Origin: an uncultured Roseovarius sp.
GTDB taxonomy: Bacteria; Pseudomonadota; Alphaproteobacteria; Rhodobacterales; Rhodobacteraceae
DNA: 64,000 nt
Reading direction: 5' to 3'
Assembly (NCBI GenBank): GCA_951812895.1
Contig: OX638333.1
Span: forward strand, 3,948,001-4,012,000
Shown here: positions 1-9,975 of the stretch, piece after piece
Layout: every line of letters starts with the position of its first letter
Position numbering within the stretch: the first letter of the stretch is position 1
Program-made: the position numbers and the translations under genes
The notes under the pieces: model-generated
Databases searched by the model: none
What the model was told of the DNA's origin: nothing
What the model saw: the letters and a program-made list of their open reading frames with translations, nothing else

Positions 1-477
1 AACCTCGTAGGAAATCATCTGTGCCGCTGACCGGAGCGATCCCAAGAATGGATATTTAGAGTTCGACGCCCAGCCACCCATAATCACGCCGTAAACCTCG
101 AGTGAGGAAACCGCAAAGACGAACAGGATCGCGACGTTAATATCGCTTAATACCCAGCCATCATTGAACGGAATGACTGCCCAGGCCAGGATCGCAAGTA
201 CGAAACTTGTCAGCGGTGCCAGCATAAAGACCGGTTTGTCGGCGCCGGCAGGCACAACCACTTCTTTCACGACATATTTCAGAGCATCTGCAACCGATTG
301 CAAAAGGCCAAAGACCCCAACCACATTCGGCCCTCGGCGCATCTGAACCGCGGCCCAGATTTTGCGGTCGCCATAGACCAGAAACAGCAGTGAGATCATC
401 ACAAAACCCACCACCGCCAGGCATTGCGCCACGATGATCACCAGGGTCCCGAAGGGGGTAGTAAAGAATTCAGCCAT
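1..477 (-). CDS. nuoH: NADH-quinone oxidoreductase subunit H (5' part, cut by window edge)
   Basis: NuoH is a membrane subunit of complex I at the junction with the peripheral arm and helps to form the quinone site. Only the first 159 codons are present; the gene runs off the left edge. Translation from the ATG at 477 gives a first membrane helix at about residues 8-35, followed by the conserved family loop [18 protein letters not shown] (about 37-54) and more hydrophobic segments. It lies 7 bp downstream of a small lipoprotein gene that itself abuts nuoG, so it is the last visible gene of the nuo operon. Identification is firm from the loop motif and the neighbours. Confidence 0.95.
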   Translation of the reverse strand, partial: MAEFFTTPFGTLVIIVAQCLAVVGFVMISLLFLVYGDRKIWAAVQMRRGPNVVGVFGLLQSVADALKYVVKEVVVPAGADKPVFMLAPLTSFVLAILAWAVIPFNDGWVLSDINVAILFVFAVSSLEVYGVIMGGWASNSKYPFLGSLRSAAQMISYEV

Positions 478-484
478 CAGCTCC

Positions 485-889
485 TCACACCATCGGTATT
501 CCGTTTTCCGCACAATCCGCGGCGACGACTTCTGCGTCGAGTTTTCTTAGCCCATCAGGCAGGGCTGATGAGACCGTATAAACCGCATCACCGCGCCAGA
601 TACCAGCCTCTTCCACCACATTCGTGCGAACATGGCGTGCAAATCCGAAACCGCGAATAAGCGTATACTGCGCCGCGGCACATTCGGCATACCGATCCAC
701 ATCGGTAGAGTTACGCGCCCCTGTCATCGTCACCTGGAAGTTAACCAGATCACCTTCCAGCAACCTGGTCTCTATCCCTCTGTAATCCGGGCTGAAACGG
801 CCCACCACTTCGGCATCAGCGGAATTGCACCCCGACAATGCGACGGGAGCCGCGCAAATCAGCGGAAGGATATGTGACCCGGAACGCAT
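485..889 (-). CDS. Small lipoprotein encoded between nuoG and nuoH
   Basis: This 134-residue protein has a signal sequence with a lipobox (ALSGC, Cys21) and no transmembrane helix after it, so it is probably a periplasmic lipoprotein. Its start codon touches the nuoG stop at 889 and nuoH begins 7 bp beyond its stop, so it is co-transcribed with complex I. Four cysteines follow the lipobox cysteine or lie in the body, including a C-A-A-A pattern near residue 90. I do not recognise a family with a known function. A role in complex I assembly or stability is only suggested by position. Confidence 0.75.
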   Translation of the reverse strand: MRSGSHILPLICAAPVALSGCNSADAEVVGRFSPDYRGIETRLLEGDLVNFQVTMTGARNSTDVDRYAECAAAQYTLIRGFGFARHVRTNVVEEAGIWRGDAVYTVSSALPDGLRKLDAEVVAADCAENGIPMV

Positions 890-2898
890 TACTCTGCAGC
901 AACCTTTGGCGCGCGCCGTTCAAGCGCATTTGCCGAAAGCTCTGCCATGAGTGCGCTCGCCCTTGCGATCGGGTTAGTCAGATAAAAGTCGCTGACTGCG
1001 CCCGAGATTTTTCCGGCACCCAATTCAACAGACTCAACAAGTGCCCATTCATTCTCTGGCACCTGATCAATCATCGCCAGATGCGGCACCTCCGCGATCA
1101 ACGCCTGTCGCAGCTGCGCCAAACTGTCATAAGCAAGCGCGTTTCCAAGCTCACCGGACAACGCCCGAAGGATGGCCCAGTTTTCTTTGGCCTCGCCCGG
1201 TGCGTGACCGGCACGCAACGCCAATTGAGGACGGCCTTCGGTATTTACAAAAAGACCCTGTTCTTCGGTATATGCCGCTCCGGGCAAGATCACATCCGCA
1301 CGATGAGCACCGCGGTCACCGTGGCTACCCTGGTAAATGACAAACGGCCCGCCTGCGATATCAATTTCATCTGCACCAAGGTTGTAGACAACCTCTGCCC
1401 CATCAAGTGCCGCGTTGAGGCCGCCATCTGTAGTGCATCCGGCATCCATCGCGCCAACCCGCCCTGCAGCAATGTGCAAGATCAGCATCTTGCCACCAAG
1501 CTTTTCCGTCAATTGCATAGCGTGGCTCAAAACGGCGGCACCACTGTCACCGGAAATAGCGCCTTGCCCGACGATTACCACAGCGCTTTCCTCTGGTTTC
1601 GCCTCTTTGATCGCACGGCCCAGATAGCGATTTCCGGCACCTAACTGTTCAACGTCATAGGTCAGATCGATATGTTGACCAACATGTGTGATATCTGCCC
1701 CTTTTAACCACGCCTTGCGAATGCGCGCATTCAGAACAGGGGCTTCTACAGAAGGATCGCTACCAATCAGGTAAATCCGGCGGGCGCTGTCGATATCCTC
1801 GACCCGGGCAGTTCCGACATAACCGGAACGGTTGCCCGCGGGAAGTGCAGCACCATCTGTACGGCATTCTACGGTGCCACCTAATCCAGTCACCAGCTGC
1901 TTGAGCGCGAATGCAGCCTCAACCGGCACCAGATCACCAACCAGGCCCGCTACCTTCCGATTCTGCAGCGCTTCTGCAGCTTTACTCATCGCCTCGGACC
2001 AACTGGCCGGGCGTAGTTTACCGTTTTCGCGCACATAGGGTTTGTCCAAGCGTTGACGACGAAGCCCGTCCCAGACAAACCGTGTTTTGTCGGAAATCCA
2101 TTCTTCGTTTACGCCATCGTGGTTACGTGGCAGAATTCGCATCACTTCTCGGCCTTTGGTGTCTACACGAATATTGCTGCCAAGCGCATCCATCACATCA
2201 ATGGTTTCTGTCTTGTTCAGCTCCCATGGCCTTGCAGTAAAGGCATATGGCTTGCTGACCAGAGCACCAACCGGACAAAGGTCGATAATGTTACCCTGCA
2301 TATTGCTGTCCAGGGTCTCCCCTAAATACGAGGTGATTTCTGCATCTTCGCCACGGCCGGTTTGACCCATCTGCGTGATACCTGCGACCTCAGTAGTGAA
2401 TCGCACGCAACGTGTGCATGATATACAACGCGTCATATGGGTTTCTACCAGCGGGCCCAAATCAAGATCGTCACAGGCCCGTTTTGCTTCACGATAACGG
2501 CTGAAATCCACACCATAGGCCATCGCCTGATCCTGCAGATCGCATTCACCTCCCTGATCGCAGATCGGACAATCCAGCGGATGGTTGATCAGAAGAAATT
2601 CCATCACCCCTTCGCGGGCCTTCTTAACCATCGGGCTGTTTGTTTTCACAACGGGCGACTGCCCCTCAGGACCGGGTCGCAAATCACGCACCTGCATCGC
2701 ACAGGAAGCCGCCGGTTTCGGCGGCCCCCCAACGACTTCCACAAGACACATCCGGCAATTGCCCGCGATGGACAAACGTTCGTGGTAGCAAAACCGCGGC
2801 ACTTCAACTCCGACCTGTTCACAGGCCTGAATCAGGGTCATTGCCCCGTCTACCTCGATCTCCTGATCGTCGATGATGATTTTGCGAAGGTCAGACAT
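889..2898 (-). CDS. nuoG: NADH-quinone oxidoreductase subunit G
   Basis: NuoG is the large iron-sulphur subunit of the NADH-dehydrogenase arm of complex I and passes electrons along a chain of FeS clusters. The 669-residue protein has the N-terminal [2Fe-2S] ferredoxin cysteines C37, C48, C51 and C66, then the His/Cys cluster motif [14 protein letters not shown] (about 105-118) and the 4Fe-4S motif CISCTRC (about 158-164). The rest is a molybdopterin-oxidoreductase-like domain without cofactor function in this family. The length is normal for the shorter alphaproteobacterial NuoG. The start is preceded by a 6-bp gap to the upstream DUF5333-like gene. Confidence 0.97.
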   Translation of the reverse strand: MSDLRKIIIDDQEIEVDGAMTLIQACEQVGVEVPRFCYHERLSIAGNCRMCLVEVVGGPPKPAASCAMQVRDLRPGPEGQSPVVKTNSPMVKKAREGVMEFLLINHPLDCPICDQGGECDLQDQAMAYGVDFSRYREAKRACDDLDLGPLVETHMTRCISCTRCVRFTTEVAGITQMGQTGRGEDAEITSYLGETLDSNMQGNIIDLCPVGALVSKPYAFTARPWELNKTETIDVMDALGSNIRVDTKGREVMRILPRNHDGVNEEWISDKTRFVWDGLRRQRLDKPYVRENGKLRPASWSEAMSKAAEALQNRKVAGLVGDLVPVEAAFALKQLVTGLGGTVECRTDGAALPAGNRSGYVGTARVEDIDSARRIYLIGSDPSVEAPVLNARIRKAWLKGADITHVGQHIDLTYDVEQLGAGNRYLGRAIKEAKPEESAVVIVGQGAISGDSGAAVLSHAMQLTEKLGGKMLILHIAAGRVGAMDAGCTTDGGLNAALDGAEVVYNLGADEIDIAGGPFVIYQGSHGDRGAHRADVILPGAAYTEEQGLFVNTEGRPQLALRAGHAPGEAKENWAILRALSGELGNALAYDSLAQLRQALIAEVPHLAMIDQVPENEWALVESVELGAGKISGAVSDFYLTNPIARASALMAELSANALERRAPKVAAE

Positions 2899-2904
2899 CC
2901 GTTC

Positions 2905-3315
2905 TCACTTTGCTTTCAGTAACCGGCCGATCCGGCTTTTCTTTGCAATCTCTTCCCGGCCGAGTGCGCACAGGCTCTCCGCGTCCAGATTACTTGCTCC
3001 ACGGCTATGGAAAAAGGCGTTGCGCCTTGCGCGCATCTCCGCCTTGTTTTCGCTGCTGTTAATGTATGCATCAATCTCGTCGTCGGTGTACCCACGGTCC
3101 GCAGCCGCATCTTTAAGCGCGTTGGCATAAGACTGAGCTTTGAACAAACGCCCTCCAATACCATCACAGGCGCGGCGTATCTTGTCCGCCGCAGCGATAA
3201 ACAACAGGCCTTCATTTATATCGGCTTCGTGCTTTAACCCGGGTTTGGCATTTGCACCGGCAGCACCTGCCGAAATCGCCAAAGTGAGAACCGCAGTAGT
3301 TATCAGTCGCATCAC
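2905..3315 (-). CDS. Secreted DUF5333-like protein in the nuo operon
   Basis: This 136-residue protein has a cleavable signal peptide (about residues 1-23, ending AGANA) followed by an all-helical, charged domain with two cysteines (C50 and C116 approximately) that could form a disulphide in the periplasm. It resembles the DUF5333 proteins found in Rhodobacteraceae nuo operons; that assignment is from memory. It lies 6 bp before nuoG and 124 bp after the preceding small lipoprotein gene, the widest gap in this part of the operon. The start has a good ribosome site (AAGGAG 5 bp before ATG). Function unknown. Confidence 0.75.
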   Translation of the reverse strand: MMRLITTAVLTLAISAGAAGANAKPGLKHEADINEGLLFIAAADKIRRACDGIGGRLFKAQSYANALKDAAADRGYTDDEIDAYINSSENKAEMRARRNAFFHSRGASNLDAESLCALGREEIAKKSRIGRLLKAK

Positions 3316-3361
3316 AAAACTCCTTTCACAGAGAACTCGGAGGCCGCAAGCATTGCTGCCT

Positions 3362-3411
3362 CATCTGCTTCGCAGATGGGAGAATGCTCATGTGTTATGC
3401 AATAACACATG
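3362..3411 (-). promoter_or_regulatory. Two tandem perfect hairpins inside the nuo operon
   Basis: The 124-bp gap between two nuo-operon genes holds two perfect inverted repeats: CATCTGC/GCAGATG with a 3-nt loop (3362-3378) and CATGTGTTAT/ATAACACATG with a 3-nt loop (3389-3411). Neither is followed by a T-run in the direction of transcription, so a simple terminator is unlikely. They could set mRNA processing or stability between the nuoF-side and nuoG-side halves of the transcript. This is inference. Confidence 0.55.
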
Positions 3412-3439
3412 CCCCAAGTTACTGTTATTGAAAGGTTCT

Positions 3440-3796
3440 TTACCAAAGTACGCACCTGCCCCTGAATATCAGGTTGCCACCTGACAGCTCCAACTCAGCA
3501 TCTTCGGCATCCGGTCCTTGGGTCCAGTCAATGTCTGATGTGCCAAAGTTTTTCAGGCAGTATCTTGTACCGCCATGACGCCCCGCTTCGCGCGCGGCAT
3601 CCAAACCCTGTTCCGCACGGCGCACCGTTACAACAAAGGAATTTCGGTCGCCCTTGGCACCGGATTCTTTGACCGGATAGTACTTGCCGTCAAAAAGAAC
3701 ACGCTCATTACGTTTCTGGCATGCAGAAAGCGCAAATGCGGCGACAAGGACAGCAATTGTTACCACCCGCCCATATCCAGTCAGCTTTACTGACAC
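3440..3796 (-). CDS. Small lipoprotein in the nuo operon
   Basis: The start is taken as GTG at 3796, one base after the stop of the MAPEG gene (TAAtGTG). An ATG nine codons upstream would overlap that gene by 26 bp. The resulting 118-residue product has a signal sequence ending in the lipobox ALSAC and a C-terminal domain with two further cysteines (around RYC and RGRC). It is probably a membrane-anchored periplasmic protein. I do not recognise the family. Position between MAPEG and the DUF5333-like gene suggests co-expression with complex I. Confidence 0.7.
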   Translation of the reverse strand: MSVKLTGYGRVVTIAVLVAAFALSACQKRNERVLFDGKYYPVKESGAKGDRNSFVVTVRRAEQGLDAAREAGRHGGTRYCLKNFGTSDIDWTQGPDAEDAELELSGGNLIFRGRCVLW

Positions 3797-3797
3797 A

Positions 3798-4223
3798 TTA
3801 CCCACCAGCAAATACTCCAACAATAGCCATCAATCCAAGAATGACGCACACAGCCCAACCACCAACATAGCTAAAGGACCGAAGGCTCATATCCGGGCGA
3901 CCAAGGCCTCGAATGTGAACAAAGGCCAGTACCAACCGGCTGACGAAAAAGATCGAAGCCAGCAAGTTAACCCAAAACGGGCTTGCCCCCGCCAACATGG
4001 CCGCAACGGTCACAGCCAGGAAATAGCCCATGGTTTCTGACAGGTTCGCATAACACCTGTGCCAACGGTAAACCGAGCTGGAATAATCCGCCTCTGGCTC
4101 ACTGCCCGGTGCAAGCCCGATCTTTGTTTTGCGCATCGCTGAAAGCGGGCTCAACAGGAGGCCGAAAATGGCGGTCCCCGCCATTGCAACGATTGCGTGT
4201 CCATATGCTGCAAATTGCTCCAT
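3798..4223 (-). CDS. MAPEG-family membrane protein
   Basis: This 141-residue integral membrane protein has four hydrophobic segments (about 8-28, 64-85, 87-107 and 116-138) and the MAPEG-type motif around NLSETMGYF (residues about 61-69) and SRLVLAFVH (about 94-102). The MAPEG family includes membrane glutathione transferases and eicosanoid enzymes; the bacterial members mostly have no tested substrate. It starts 5 bp after nuoF and is therefore part of the nuo transcript. A role connected to respiration is unproven. Confidence 0.8.
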   Translation of the reverse strand: MEQFAAYGHAIVAMAGTAIFGLLLSPLSAMRKTKIGLAPGSEPEADYSSSVYRWHRCYANLSETMGYFLAVTVAAMLAGASPFWVNLLASIFFVSRLVLAFVHIRGLGRPDMSLRSFSYVGGWAVCVILGLMAIVGVFAGG

Positions 4224-4228
4224 CCGCG

Positions 4229-5524
4229 CTACTCCGCCGCGACCGCACTACCGCGGCCGTTTTTTTGAACTTTGATCCGGTCCTCGATTTCACCGCGGAA
4301 ATTTTTGATCAGCCCCTGAATAGGCCAGGCCGCCGCATCACCCAGGGCACAGATTGTGTGCCCCTCTACCTGCTTGGTGACATCCAGCAGCATATCGATC
4401 TCTTCGATCTCTGCCTCACCTTTCACCAACCGGTCCATTACCCGCATCATCCAGCCGGTGCCCTCGCGACACGGTGTGCACTGGCCACAGCTTTCATGTT
4501 TGTAGAATTTGGAAAGTCGCCAAATCGCTTTGATGATGTCGGTGGAATTGTCCATCACGATCACCGCCGCCGTACCAAGGCTTGATCCACACTCACGCAG
4601 GCCGTCGAAATCCATTATCGCATCGCGAATATTCGCACCGGTCACACAAGGTACCGAGGAACCGCCCGGGATCACCGCTTTCAGGTTTTCCCAACCACCG
4701 CGAATTCCGCCACAATGTGTCTCAATCAGTTCTTCAAAGCTGATCCCCATCGCGTCTTCGACAACGCATGGATTGTTCACGTGACCGCTAATGGCATAGA
4801 CTTTTGTGCCTGAGTTATTAGCCCGACCGATCCCAGCAAACCAATCAGCCCCGCGGCGCAGGATGGTTGGCACAACGGCAATCGATTCCACATTGTTCAC
4901 CGTCGTTGGGCAACCATAAAGGCCAGCGCCAGCCGGAAACGGAGGTTTCATCCGAGGCATGCCCTTTTTGCCCTCAAGACTTTCGATCAACGCAGTTTCT
5001 TCACCACAGATATAGGCCCCGGCGCCGTGGTGCAGGTACAGATCAAAATCATAGCCAGACCCGCATGCATTGCGGCCGACCAGACCAGCCTCATACGCCT
5101 CATCAATCGCGTTTTGCAGTGCCTCTTTCTCGCGGATGTATTCACCCCGGATATAGATGTAACAGGCATGCGCGTTCATAGCGAAACTGGCAATCAGGCA
5201 TCCTTCGACCAAAGTATGCGGATCATGGCGCATAATCTCGCGGTCTTTACAGGTGCCGGGTTCCGATTCATCGGCATTGACCACCAGGTAGGCCGGTCGC
5301 CCATCGCTTTCCTTGGGCATGAATGACCACTTCAAACCGGTTGGGAAACCCGCACCACCGCGCCCGCGCAGTCCGCTGGCCTTCATCTGATCAACGATCC
5401 AGTCACGACCGTTCTGAAGAATCTTTGCCGTGCCGTCCCAATGGCCGCGCGACTGCGCCCCTTTGAGCGTGCGGTCATGCATACCGTAGAGATTGGTAAA
5501 GATACGGTCCTGGTCTGTCAGCAT
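4229..5524 (-). CDS. nuoF: NADH-quinone oxidoreductase subunit F
   Basis: NuoF carries the NADH site, FMN and one [4Fe-4S] cluster and is where electrons enter complex I. The start at 5524 gives MLTDQDRIF and the usual 431-residue length; an upstream in-frame ATG at 5554 would add ten residues that overlap the next gene. The glycine-rich NADH/FMN motif [10 protein letters not shown] is at residues 54-63, and the cluster motif ESCGQCTPC with the distant HTICALGD cysteine is near the C-terminus. It sits between the DUF5337-like gene (5-bp gap) and the MAPEG gene. Confidence 0.97.
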   Translation of the reverse strand: MLTDQDRIFTNLYGMHDRTLKGAQSRGHWDGTAKILQNGRDWIVDQMKASGLRGRGGAGFPTGLKWSFMPKESDGRPAYLVVNADESEPGTCKDREIMRHDPHTLVEGCLIASFAMNAHACYIYIRGEYIREKEALQNAIDEAYEAGLVGRNACGSGYDFDLYLHHGAGAYICGEETALIESLEGKKGMPRMKPPFPAGAGLYGCPTTVNNVESIAVVPTILRRGADWFAGIGRANNSGTKVYAISGHVNNPCVVEDAMGISFEELIETHCGGIRGGWENLKAVIPGGSSVPCVTGANIRDAIMDFDGLRECGSSLGTAAVIVMDNSTDIIKAIWRLSKFYKHESCGQCTPCREGTGWMMRVMDRLVKGEAEIEEIDMLLDVTKQVEGHTICALGDAAAWPIQGLIKNFRGEIEDRIKVQKNGRGSAVAAE

Positions 5525-5528
5525 CCCG

Positions 5529-5747
5529 CTACCCCTGATTGTCCTGACGCGCACGCCAGATTTGAAAAATTAACCACAAGGCCCAAACGAACCCCGCCAA
5601 TGCCAGCATATCGAACAGCGCCAGCATCCGCTGGCTCAGCCCTGCTTGCGACCCGACCAACACCGCCACAACCCAGATCACCGCGGTCCCGGCAATGACC
5701 AAAGCGGCCTGTCGCCCCGTTCGGTTCTGATCGTTGCGTTTGCTCAT
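5529..5747 (-). CDS. DUF5337-like two-helix membrane protein
   Basis: This 72-residue protein has a short charged N-terminus (MSKRNDQNR) and two predicted transmembrane helices (about 14-32 and 42-62). It matches what I recall as the DUF5337 family of Rhodobacteraceae nuo operons. Genes on both sides are within 4-14 bp, which supports it as a real cistron between nuoE/HhH and nuoF. Function unknown; a small accessory or assembly subunit of complex I is a reasonable guess. Confidence 0.75.
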   Translation of the reverse strand: MSKRNDQNRTGRQAALVIAGTAVIWVVAVLVGSQAGLSQRMLALFDMLALAGFVWALWLIFQIWRARQDNQG

Positions 5748-5760
5748 GCCATCCGCTCAT

Positions 5761-6399
5761 TCAATACACGTCACCTTTGTCGACCCGCTTGGCAAATTCC
5801 GTCTCGCCACCAGATGCAAGAGTACCTGCCTGATCGACCCAGCCATCCCGTTCAATCCGGCCTTTGAACTTCAGGCGGCTGTCAACCCATGCGATGTCAT
5901 CCGCATTCCACGCCGCGATCTGATCAAAGTGATAAAACCCAAGTTCATTCAGCGTTTGCTCCAGTTTTGGGCCAACGCCTTTGAGCCGCTTCAAGTCATC
6001 CGCCTGCCCGTCCCGCGGGCCTTCCAATACAACAGGACCATCACTATCAGGAACCGTTTCAACATCAACAGAAGCCGAAGCCTCAACGGTATCGACTTTA
6101 ACCGCTTCAGCCTTTGTTTCAGAAGTTGCCGCCGAAGATGCCTCGGACGATTCCGGCTTGGCCGGTACCGCATCGGAACGTGTGTCAGCAGGCGTTGATC
6201 CGTAACTGCGATCTTCCTGCGCATTACAAAACAGCCGCGTCAGAACAATCCAAAGGATAATCGCCAGGATAGCCCCGGCCAGCAACGCGCCCACAAACGT
6301 GATTGCGTCGCGCGACATCAAAAATACAGCAAGCCCGACGATTGCCGCTACTACGCAGCAAACGATCCGGCAGGTGTTCCATCCTTCTAATGTCGTCAT
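5761..6399 (-). CDS. Membrane protein with a NuoE-like C-terminal helix-hairpin-helix domain
   Basis: The start at 6399 (MTTLEGW) is preceded by GAGGG at a good distance; an ATG five codons upstream is possible. The 212-residue product has two predicted membrane segments near the N-terminus (about 9-27 and 31-50), a low-complexity Ala/Ser/Val/Glu linker, and a C-terminal domain of about 77 residues starting [19 protein letters not shown]. The KGVGPKLE motif is helix-hairpin-helix-like. By eye about 64 of these 77 residues are identical to the C-terminus of NuoE encoded next to it (stop at 6430), so the domain was duplicated within the operon. Confidence 0.8.
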   Translation of the reverse strand: MTTLEGWNTCRIVCCVVAAIVGLAVFLMSRDAITFVGALLAGAILAIILWIVLTRLFCNAQEDRSYGSTPADTRSDAVPAKPESSEASSAATSETKAEAVKVDTVEASASVDVETVPDSDGPVVLEGPRDGQADDLKRLKGVGPKLEQTLNELGFYHFDQIAAWNADDIAWVDSRLKFKGRIERDGWVDQAGTLASGGETEFAKRVDKGDVY

Positions 6400-6429
6400 G
6401 GTGTGATCCCTCATTCAGACCTTGGTGGT

Positions 6430-7608
6430 CTAGTAAACGTCGCCCTTTTTCACGCGTTTTGAAAATTCCGTCTGTTCCCCGGCGGCTAGCTGTTTGGCTT
6501 GTTCGACCCAGCCATCGCGCTCGATCCGGCCTTTGAATTTCAGCCGGCTATCGACCCAGGCAATCTCACCTGAACCCCAGGCCGCGATCTGATCAAAATG
6601 GTAAAACCCAAGCTCATTCAGTGTCTGCTCCAGCTTCGGGCCAACACCTTTGAGCTGCTTCAGGTCATCAGCTCCACCGTCGCGTGCGGCGGTGAGCGTT
6701 TCCGGCTGCGCCTCATCGCCACCGGCGCCGACGTCAGCCTTGGCCGCTTTCTTGGGCTTGGCTGCCTTTGCTTTTTTGGCCTTGGGTTTCTCGGCTTTGG
6801 CCTTAGGCTTTTCAGTCGTAGCTTTCGGAGCTTCGGCAACCACCTCATCAGCTGCTTCAGCAGCAGGCGGAGCATATGCACCGGGTTTGTGATTGGCACC
6901 TTTGTCACGCCAGGGTGTCAACAATGGCACTTCTGTCCCGTCAATGCGCTTGATCGTTTCGCCAATATCAGTGGCGAGTTGCGCGCTGGCATTGTATTTG
7001 GTCTTTCCACTGTCGAAATCGCTCAGGCTGGTCAGGCCCGACTTGGGTTCCGAGGCATACCGGCCATTTTGCGGACCGGGCACAGGAACCTTACCGGCAG
7101 ACAATTCATCCAGAATTTCAGCAAACCGTTCGACCGTCAGATCCTCGTAATAATCCTTGCCGATCTGGGCCATCGGCGCGTTGGCACAGGCCCCGAGGCA
7201 TTCAACTTCTTCCCAGCTTAGCTTGCCATCCACGCTGACAACATGGGGCTGATCAGCGATCTTTTCACGACAAACCGCCACCAGATCTTCTGCGCCGCAA
7301 ATCATACATGAGGTCGTGCCGCAAATCTGAATATGCGCAACAGAACCAACTGGTTGCAGCTGAAACATAAAGTAAAAGGATGCCACTTCAAGCGCACGAA
7401 TATACGCCATGTCCAACAAATCTGCGATATGTTCGATCGCAGGCCGGGTCAGCCAGCCTTCCTGCTCCTGCGCACGCCACAACAGTGGGATAATCGCGCT
7501 GGCCTGACGACCTTCAGGGTACTTACTGATCTGCCCTTCTGCCCAGCTCTGGTTGGCGGGTGAAAACGCAAAGCTCTCAGGTTGGTTGTGGTAAAGACGG
7601 CGTAGCAT
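6430..7608 (-). CDS. nuoE: NADH-quinone oxidoreductase subunit E with long C-terminal extension
   Basis: NuoE binds a [2Fe-2S] cluster in the NADH-dehydrogenase module. Residues 1-180 are the thioredoxin-like NuoE domain with the cluster cysteines C96, C101, C137 and C141 (C-x4-C ... C-x3-C). The protein is 392 residues, roughly twice the usual length. The extra part is a Lys/Ala/Pro-rich linker (about 240-300) and a C-terminal helix-hairpin-helix domain (about 316-392) shared with the neighbouring gene. Such extensions are known in Rhodobacteraceae; their role is not established. It begins one base after the stop of a small lipoprotein gene. Confidence 0.95.
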   Translation of the reverse strand: MLRRLYHNQPESFAFSPANQSWAEGQISKYPEGRQASAIIPLLWRAQEQEGWLTRPAIEHIADLLDMAYIRALEVASFYFMFQLQPVGSVAHIQICGTTSCMICGAEDLVAVCREKIADQPHVVSVDGKLSWEEVECLGACANAPMAQIGKDYYEDLTVERFAEILDELSAGKVPVPGPQNGRYASEPKSGLTSLSDFDSGKTKYNASAQLATDIGETIKRIDGTEVPLLTPWRDKGANHKPGAYAPPAAEAADEVVAEAPKATTEKPKAKAEKPKAKKAKAAKPKKAAKADVGAGGDEAQPETLTAARDGGADDLKQLKGVGPKLEQTLNELGFYHFDQIAAWGSGEIAWVDSRLKFKGRIERDGWVEQAKQLAAGEQTEFSKRVKKGDVY

Positions 7609-7887
7609 CTAGGCACAGGCTCCTGTAATCAAACGAACCCCACCATCGGCAAGCCGTTCTGCTTTTCCGGTGGCGAGCATATGTTGGGAAATCGCGGTGG
7701 CCTGCTCTCGGGTCAGATCCGCCTGAAATTCAACCGCTACATAGTCGGATTCACTGACCATTTCGCAGCCGATGCTGGCAACGGCCAGCTCGTAGGCAGC
7801 CACATTTTCGACCGACGTCCCTTCCGGCGGCACATCACAGGCGGCCAAAAACCCGAGGGACAACACCGCAATCAAACTTTTCTTCAA
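7609..7887 (-). CDS. Small lipoprotein between nuoD and nuoE
   Basis: This 92-residue protein has a signal sequence with the lipobox FLAAC (Cys17) followed by [20 protein letters not shown] and a compact domain with two more cysteines (about 40 and 91). Its start overlaps the nuoD stop by 4 bp (ATGA) and its stop abuts the nuoE start, so translation is probably coupled to both. I do not recognise the family. It is another of the small exported proteins threaded through this nuo operon. Confidence 0.75.
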   Translation of the reverse strand: MKKSLIAVLSLGFLAACDVPPEGTSVENVAAYELAVASIGCEMVSESDYVAVEFQADLTREQATAISQHMLATGKAERLADGGVRLITGACA

Positions 7888-9107
7888 CGGTCAATCTCCC
7901 CAAAGACGACATCCATCGTCCCGATAATCGCCGCCACATCGGCAAGCTGATGACCTCCGGCCACGTGATCCATGGCTTGAAGATGCAAATAGCCCGGCGC
8001 ACGGATTTTTGAGCGATACGGCTTATTTGTCCCATCAGAGACCAGATAGACCCCAAATTCACCCTTCGGTGCCTCGACAGCCGCATAAACTTCGCCCGCG
8101 GGAACGTGAAATCCTTCGGTATAAAGTTTGAAGTGGTGGATCAACGCCTCCATCGAGGTTTTCATATCTCCGCGTGACGGCGGCGACAGCTTGCCTCTGG
8201 CCATAACATCGCCCTTCCCGTCCGGTGCACGCAGTTTGGCAATTGCCTGATGGATAATATGAAGCGACTGGCGCATTTCTTCCATCCGGCAGAGATAACG
8301 ATCATAGCAATCGCCATTCTTGCCAACCGGGATCTGAAATTCGAATTCGTCATAACATTCATAGGGTTGCGCCCTGCGCAAATCCCACGCCATGCCAGAG
8401 CCACGAACCATCACTCCGGAAAAGCCCCAATCAAGAGCTTCCTGCTCACTCACCACACCGATATCAGCATTGCGTTGCTTGAAAATTCGGTTTTCGGTCA
8501 AAAGCCCATCAATATCGTCCATGACCTGTGGAAATTCCCTGGCCCAGGTTTCGATATCATCAATCAGATCATCGGGAATATCCTGATGCACCCCGCCGGG
8601 CCGGAAATAGGCTGCGTGCAGACGTGCACCACAGGCGCGTTCATAAAACACCATCAGCTTTTCACGCTCTTCAAACCCCCAAAGCGGTGGGGTCAGCGCG
8701 CCCACATCCATCGCCTGCGTGGTAACGTTCAGCAGGTGGTTCAGGATGCGGCCAATTTCGGAATACAGCACCCGGATCAGGCTGCCTCGGCGAGGCACTT
8801 CGGTGCCAGTCAGCTTTTCAATCGCCAGACACCAGGCATGTTCCTGATTCATCGGCGCCACGTAATCCAGCCGGTCGAAATAGGGCAGGTTTTGCAGGTA
8901 GGTGCGGCTTTCCATCAACTTTTCGGTGCCACGGTGCAGCAGGCCGATATGCGGATCGCAGCGTTCTACGATCTCGCCATCCAGTTCCAGAACCAGACGC
9001 AGCACGCCGTGGGCCGCCGGGTGCTGCGGGCCGAAATTGATGTTGAAATTGCGGATCTTCTGTTCGCCGGTCTGGGCGTCGTCAAAACCTTTGGAGCCGT
9101 CCATCAT
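7884..9107 (-). CDS. nuoD: NADH-quinone oxidoreductase subunit D
   Basis: NuoD (49-kDa subunit homologue) forms the quinone-binding cavity with NuoB. The 407-residue protein contains the family motifs [13 protein letters not shown] (about 26-38), [14 protein letters not shown] (about 57-70), the PGGVHQDIP segment, and the C-terminal [19 protein letters not shown] region with the conserved terminal Arg (DVVFGEIDR). Length and end match the family. A small ORF of unclear status lies between it and nuoC. Confidence 0.97.
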   Translation of the reverse strand: MMDGSKGFDDAQTGEQKIRNFNINFGPQHPAAHGVLRLVLELDGEIVERCDPHIGLLHRGTEKLMESRTYLQNLPYFDRLDYVAPMNQEHAWCLAIEKLTGTEVPRRGSLIRVLYSEIGRILNHLLNVTTQAMDVGALTPPLWGFEEREKLMVFYERACGARLHAAYFRPGGVHQDIPDDLIDDIETWAREFPQVMDDIDGLLTENRIFKQRNADIGVVSEQEALDWGFSGVMVRGSGMAWDLRRAQPYECYDEFEFQIPVGKNGDCYDRYLCRMEEMRQSLHIIHQAIAKLRAPDGKGDVMARGKLSPPSRGDMKTSMEALIHHFKLYTEGFHVPAGEVYAAVEAPKGEFGVYLVSDGTNKPYRSKIRAPGYLHLQAMDHVAGGHQLADVAAIIGTMDVVFGEIDR

Positions 9108-9345
9108 AGTGAACCCTCCGTTGTATGAATACCCATGAATAACCGGTCCTTTGATAACATTGCGGAAAACCCAGAACGCAGGGGATAGATTTCATAAGCG
9201 TTTTTTTAATTGGGTAATCGTTTCTCACTTGAACAACTGGAAAAACTTTTCCAACGCGCGTTTTTTTGAACACCTCGCTAGCGAGCAATGCGCTTAACCC
9301 TGAACCGAAGACTACCAAGAAGATATCCCAGAAAAGACCAATCAT
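9082..9345 (-). CDS. Possible small membrane protein between nuoC and nuoD
   Basis: This 87-residue ORF starts in an ATGA overlap with the nuoC stop and ends 26 bp inside the 5' end of nuoD. Residues 1-22 form one hydrophobic helix ([20 protein letters not shown]); the rest is basic and shows no family I know. The start coupling favours translation. The overlap into nuoD, the A/T-rich homopolymer runs and the unremarkable C-terminus argue against conservation of the full length. It may be a shortened or decaying gene. Confidence 0.4.
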   Translation of the reverse strand: MIGLFWDIFLVVFGSGLSALLASEVFKKTRVGKVFPVVQVRNDYPIKKTLMKSIPCVLGFPQCYQRTGYSWVFIQRRVHYDGRLQRF

Positions 9346-9950
9346 TTCGCCGCCTCCTCATTCTCATCACCCGGCAGGATGTATTCCGCACCCTCCCACG
9401 GGCTCATGAAATCAAACTGGCGGTATTCCTGAACAAGCGAAACCGGTTCATAGACAACCCGCTTTTGCACCTCGTCATAGCGCACTTCGGTATAACCCGT
9501 GGTTGGGAAGTCCTTGCGCAGCGGATAGCCGCGGAAACCATAGTCGGTCAGAATACGGCGCAGGTCCGGATGGCCCGAGAACAGGATGCCGAACATATCA
9601 AACACTTCGCGCTCAAACCAATTGGCAGACGGGTGCACATCCACAATCGACGGCACCATGTCATCCTCGCGCACCGCCACGCGCAGACGTATGCGTTGGT
9701 TCTGGTACATGCTCAGAAAGTGGTAAACGACATCAAACCGCTTGACCCGCTCGGGGTAATCTACTGCGGTGATGTCCACCAAAGATGAAAACTTGCAGGT
9801 CTGATCGGTTTTCAGAAACTCCACCAGCCCGACAATATTCGCCAGCGTCACATCGACGTTCAGCTCTCCCTGGCTCACATCCCAACCCAACACACAATCT
9901 GTGCGTTTGAGCTCGATATGGGTGCCAAGTTCTTTCAGTGCCTCAGACAT
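9342..9950 (-). CDS. nuoC: NADH-quinone oxidoreductase subunit C
   Basis: NuoC (30-kDa subunit homologue) is a peripheral-arm subunit without a cofactor. The 202-residue protein has the family signature near residues 112-148: [10 protein letters not shown], then [13 protein letters not shown] and GYPLRKDFP. The start (MSEALKELG) lies 25 bp after the nuoB stop. The acidic C-terminus is normal for the group. Confidence 0.97.
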   Translation of the reverse strand: MSEALKELGTHIELKRTDCVLGWDVSQGELNVDVTLANIVGLVEFLKTDQTCKFSSLVDITAVDYPERVKRFDVVYHFLSMYQNQRIRLRVAVREDDMVPSIVDVHPSANWFEREVFDMFGILFSGHPDLRRILTDYGFRGYPLRKDFPTTGYTEVRYDEVQKRVVYEPVSLVQEYRQFDFMSPWEGAEYILPGDENEEAAK

Positions 9951-9975
9951 CGTTTCTTATCCTTTCACGTGCGAG

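Noticed and set aside
838-1644. 268-residue plus-strand ORF opposite nuoG
   Set aside because: It lies entirely across the strongly supported nuoG gene and shows no domain; it is an antisense shadow, as are the many long plus-strand ORFs over the minus-strand genes in 1-27 kb.
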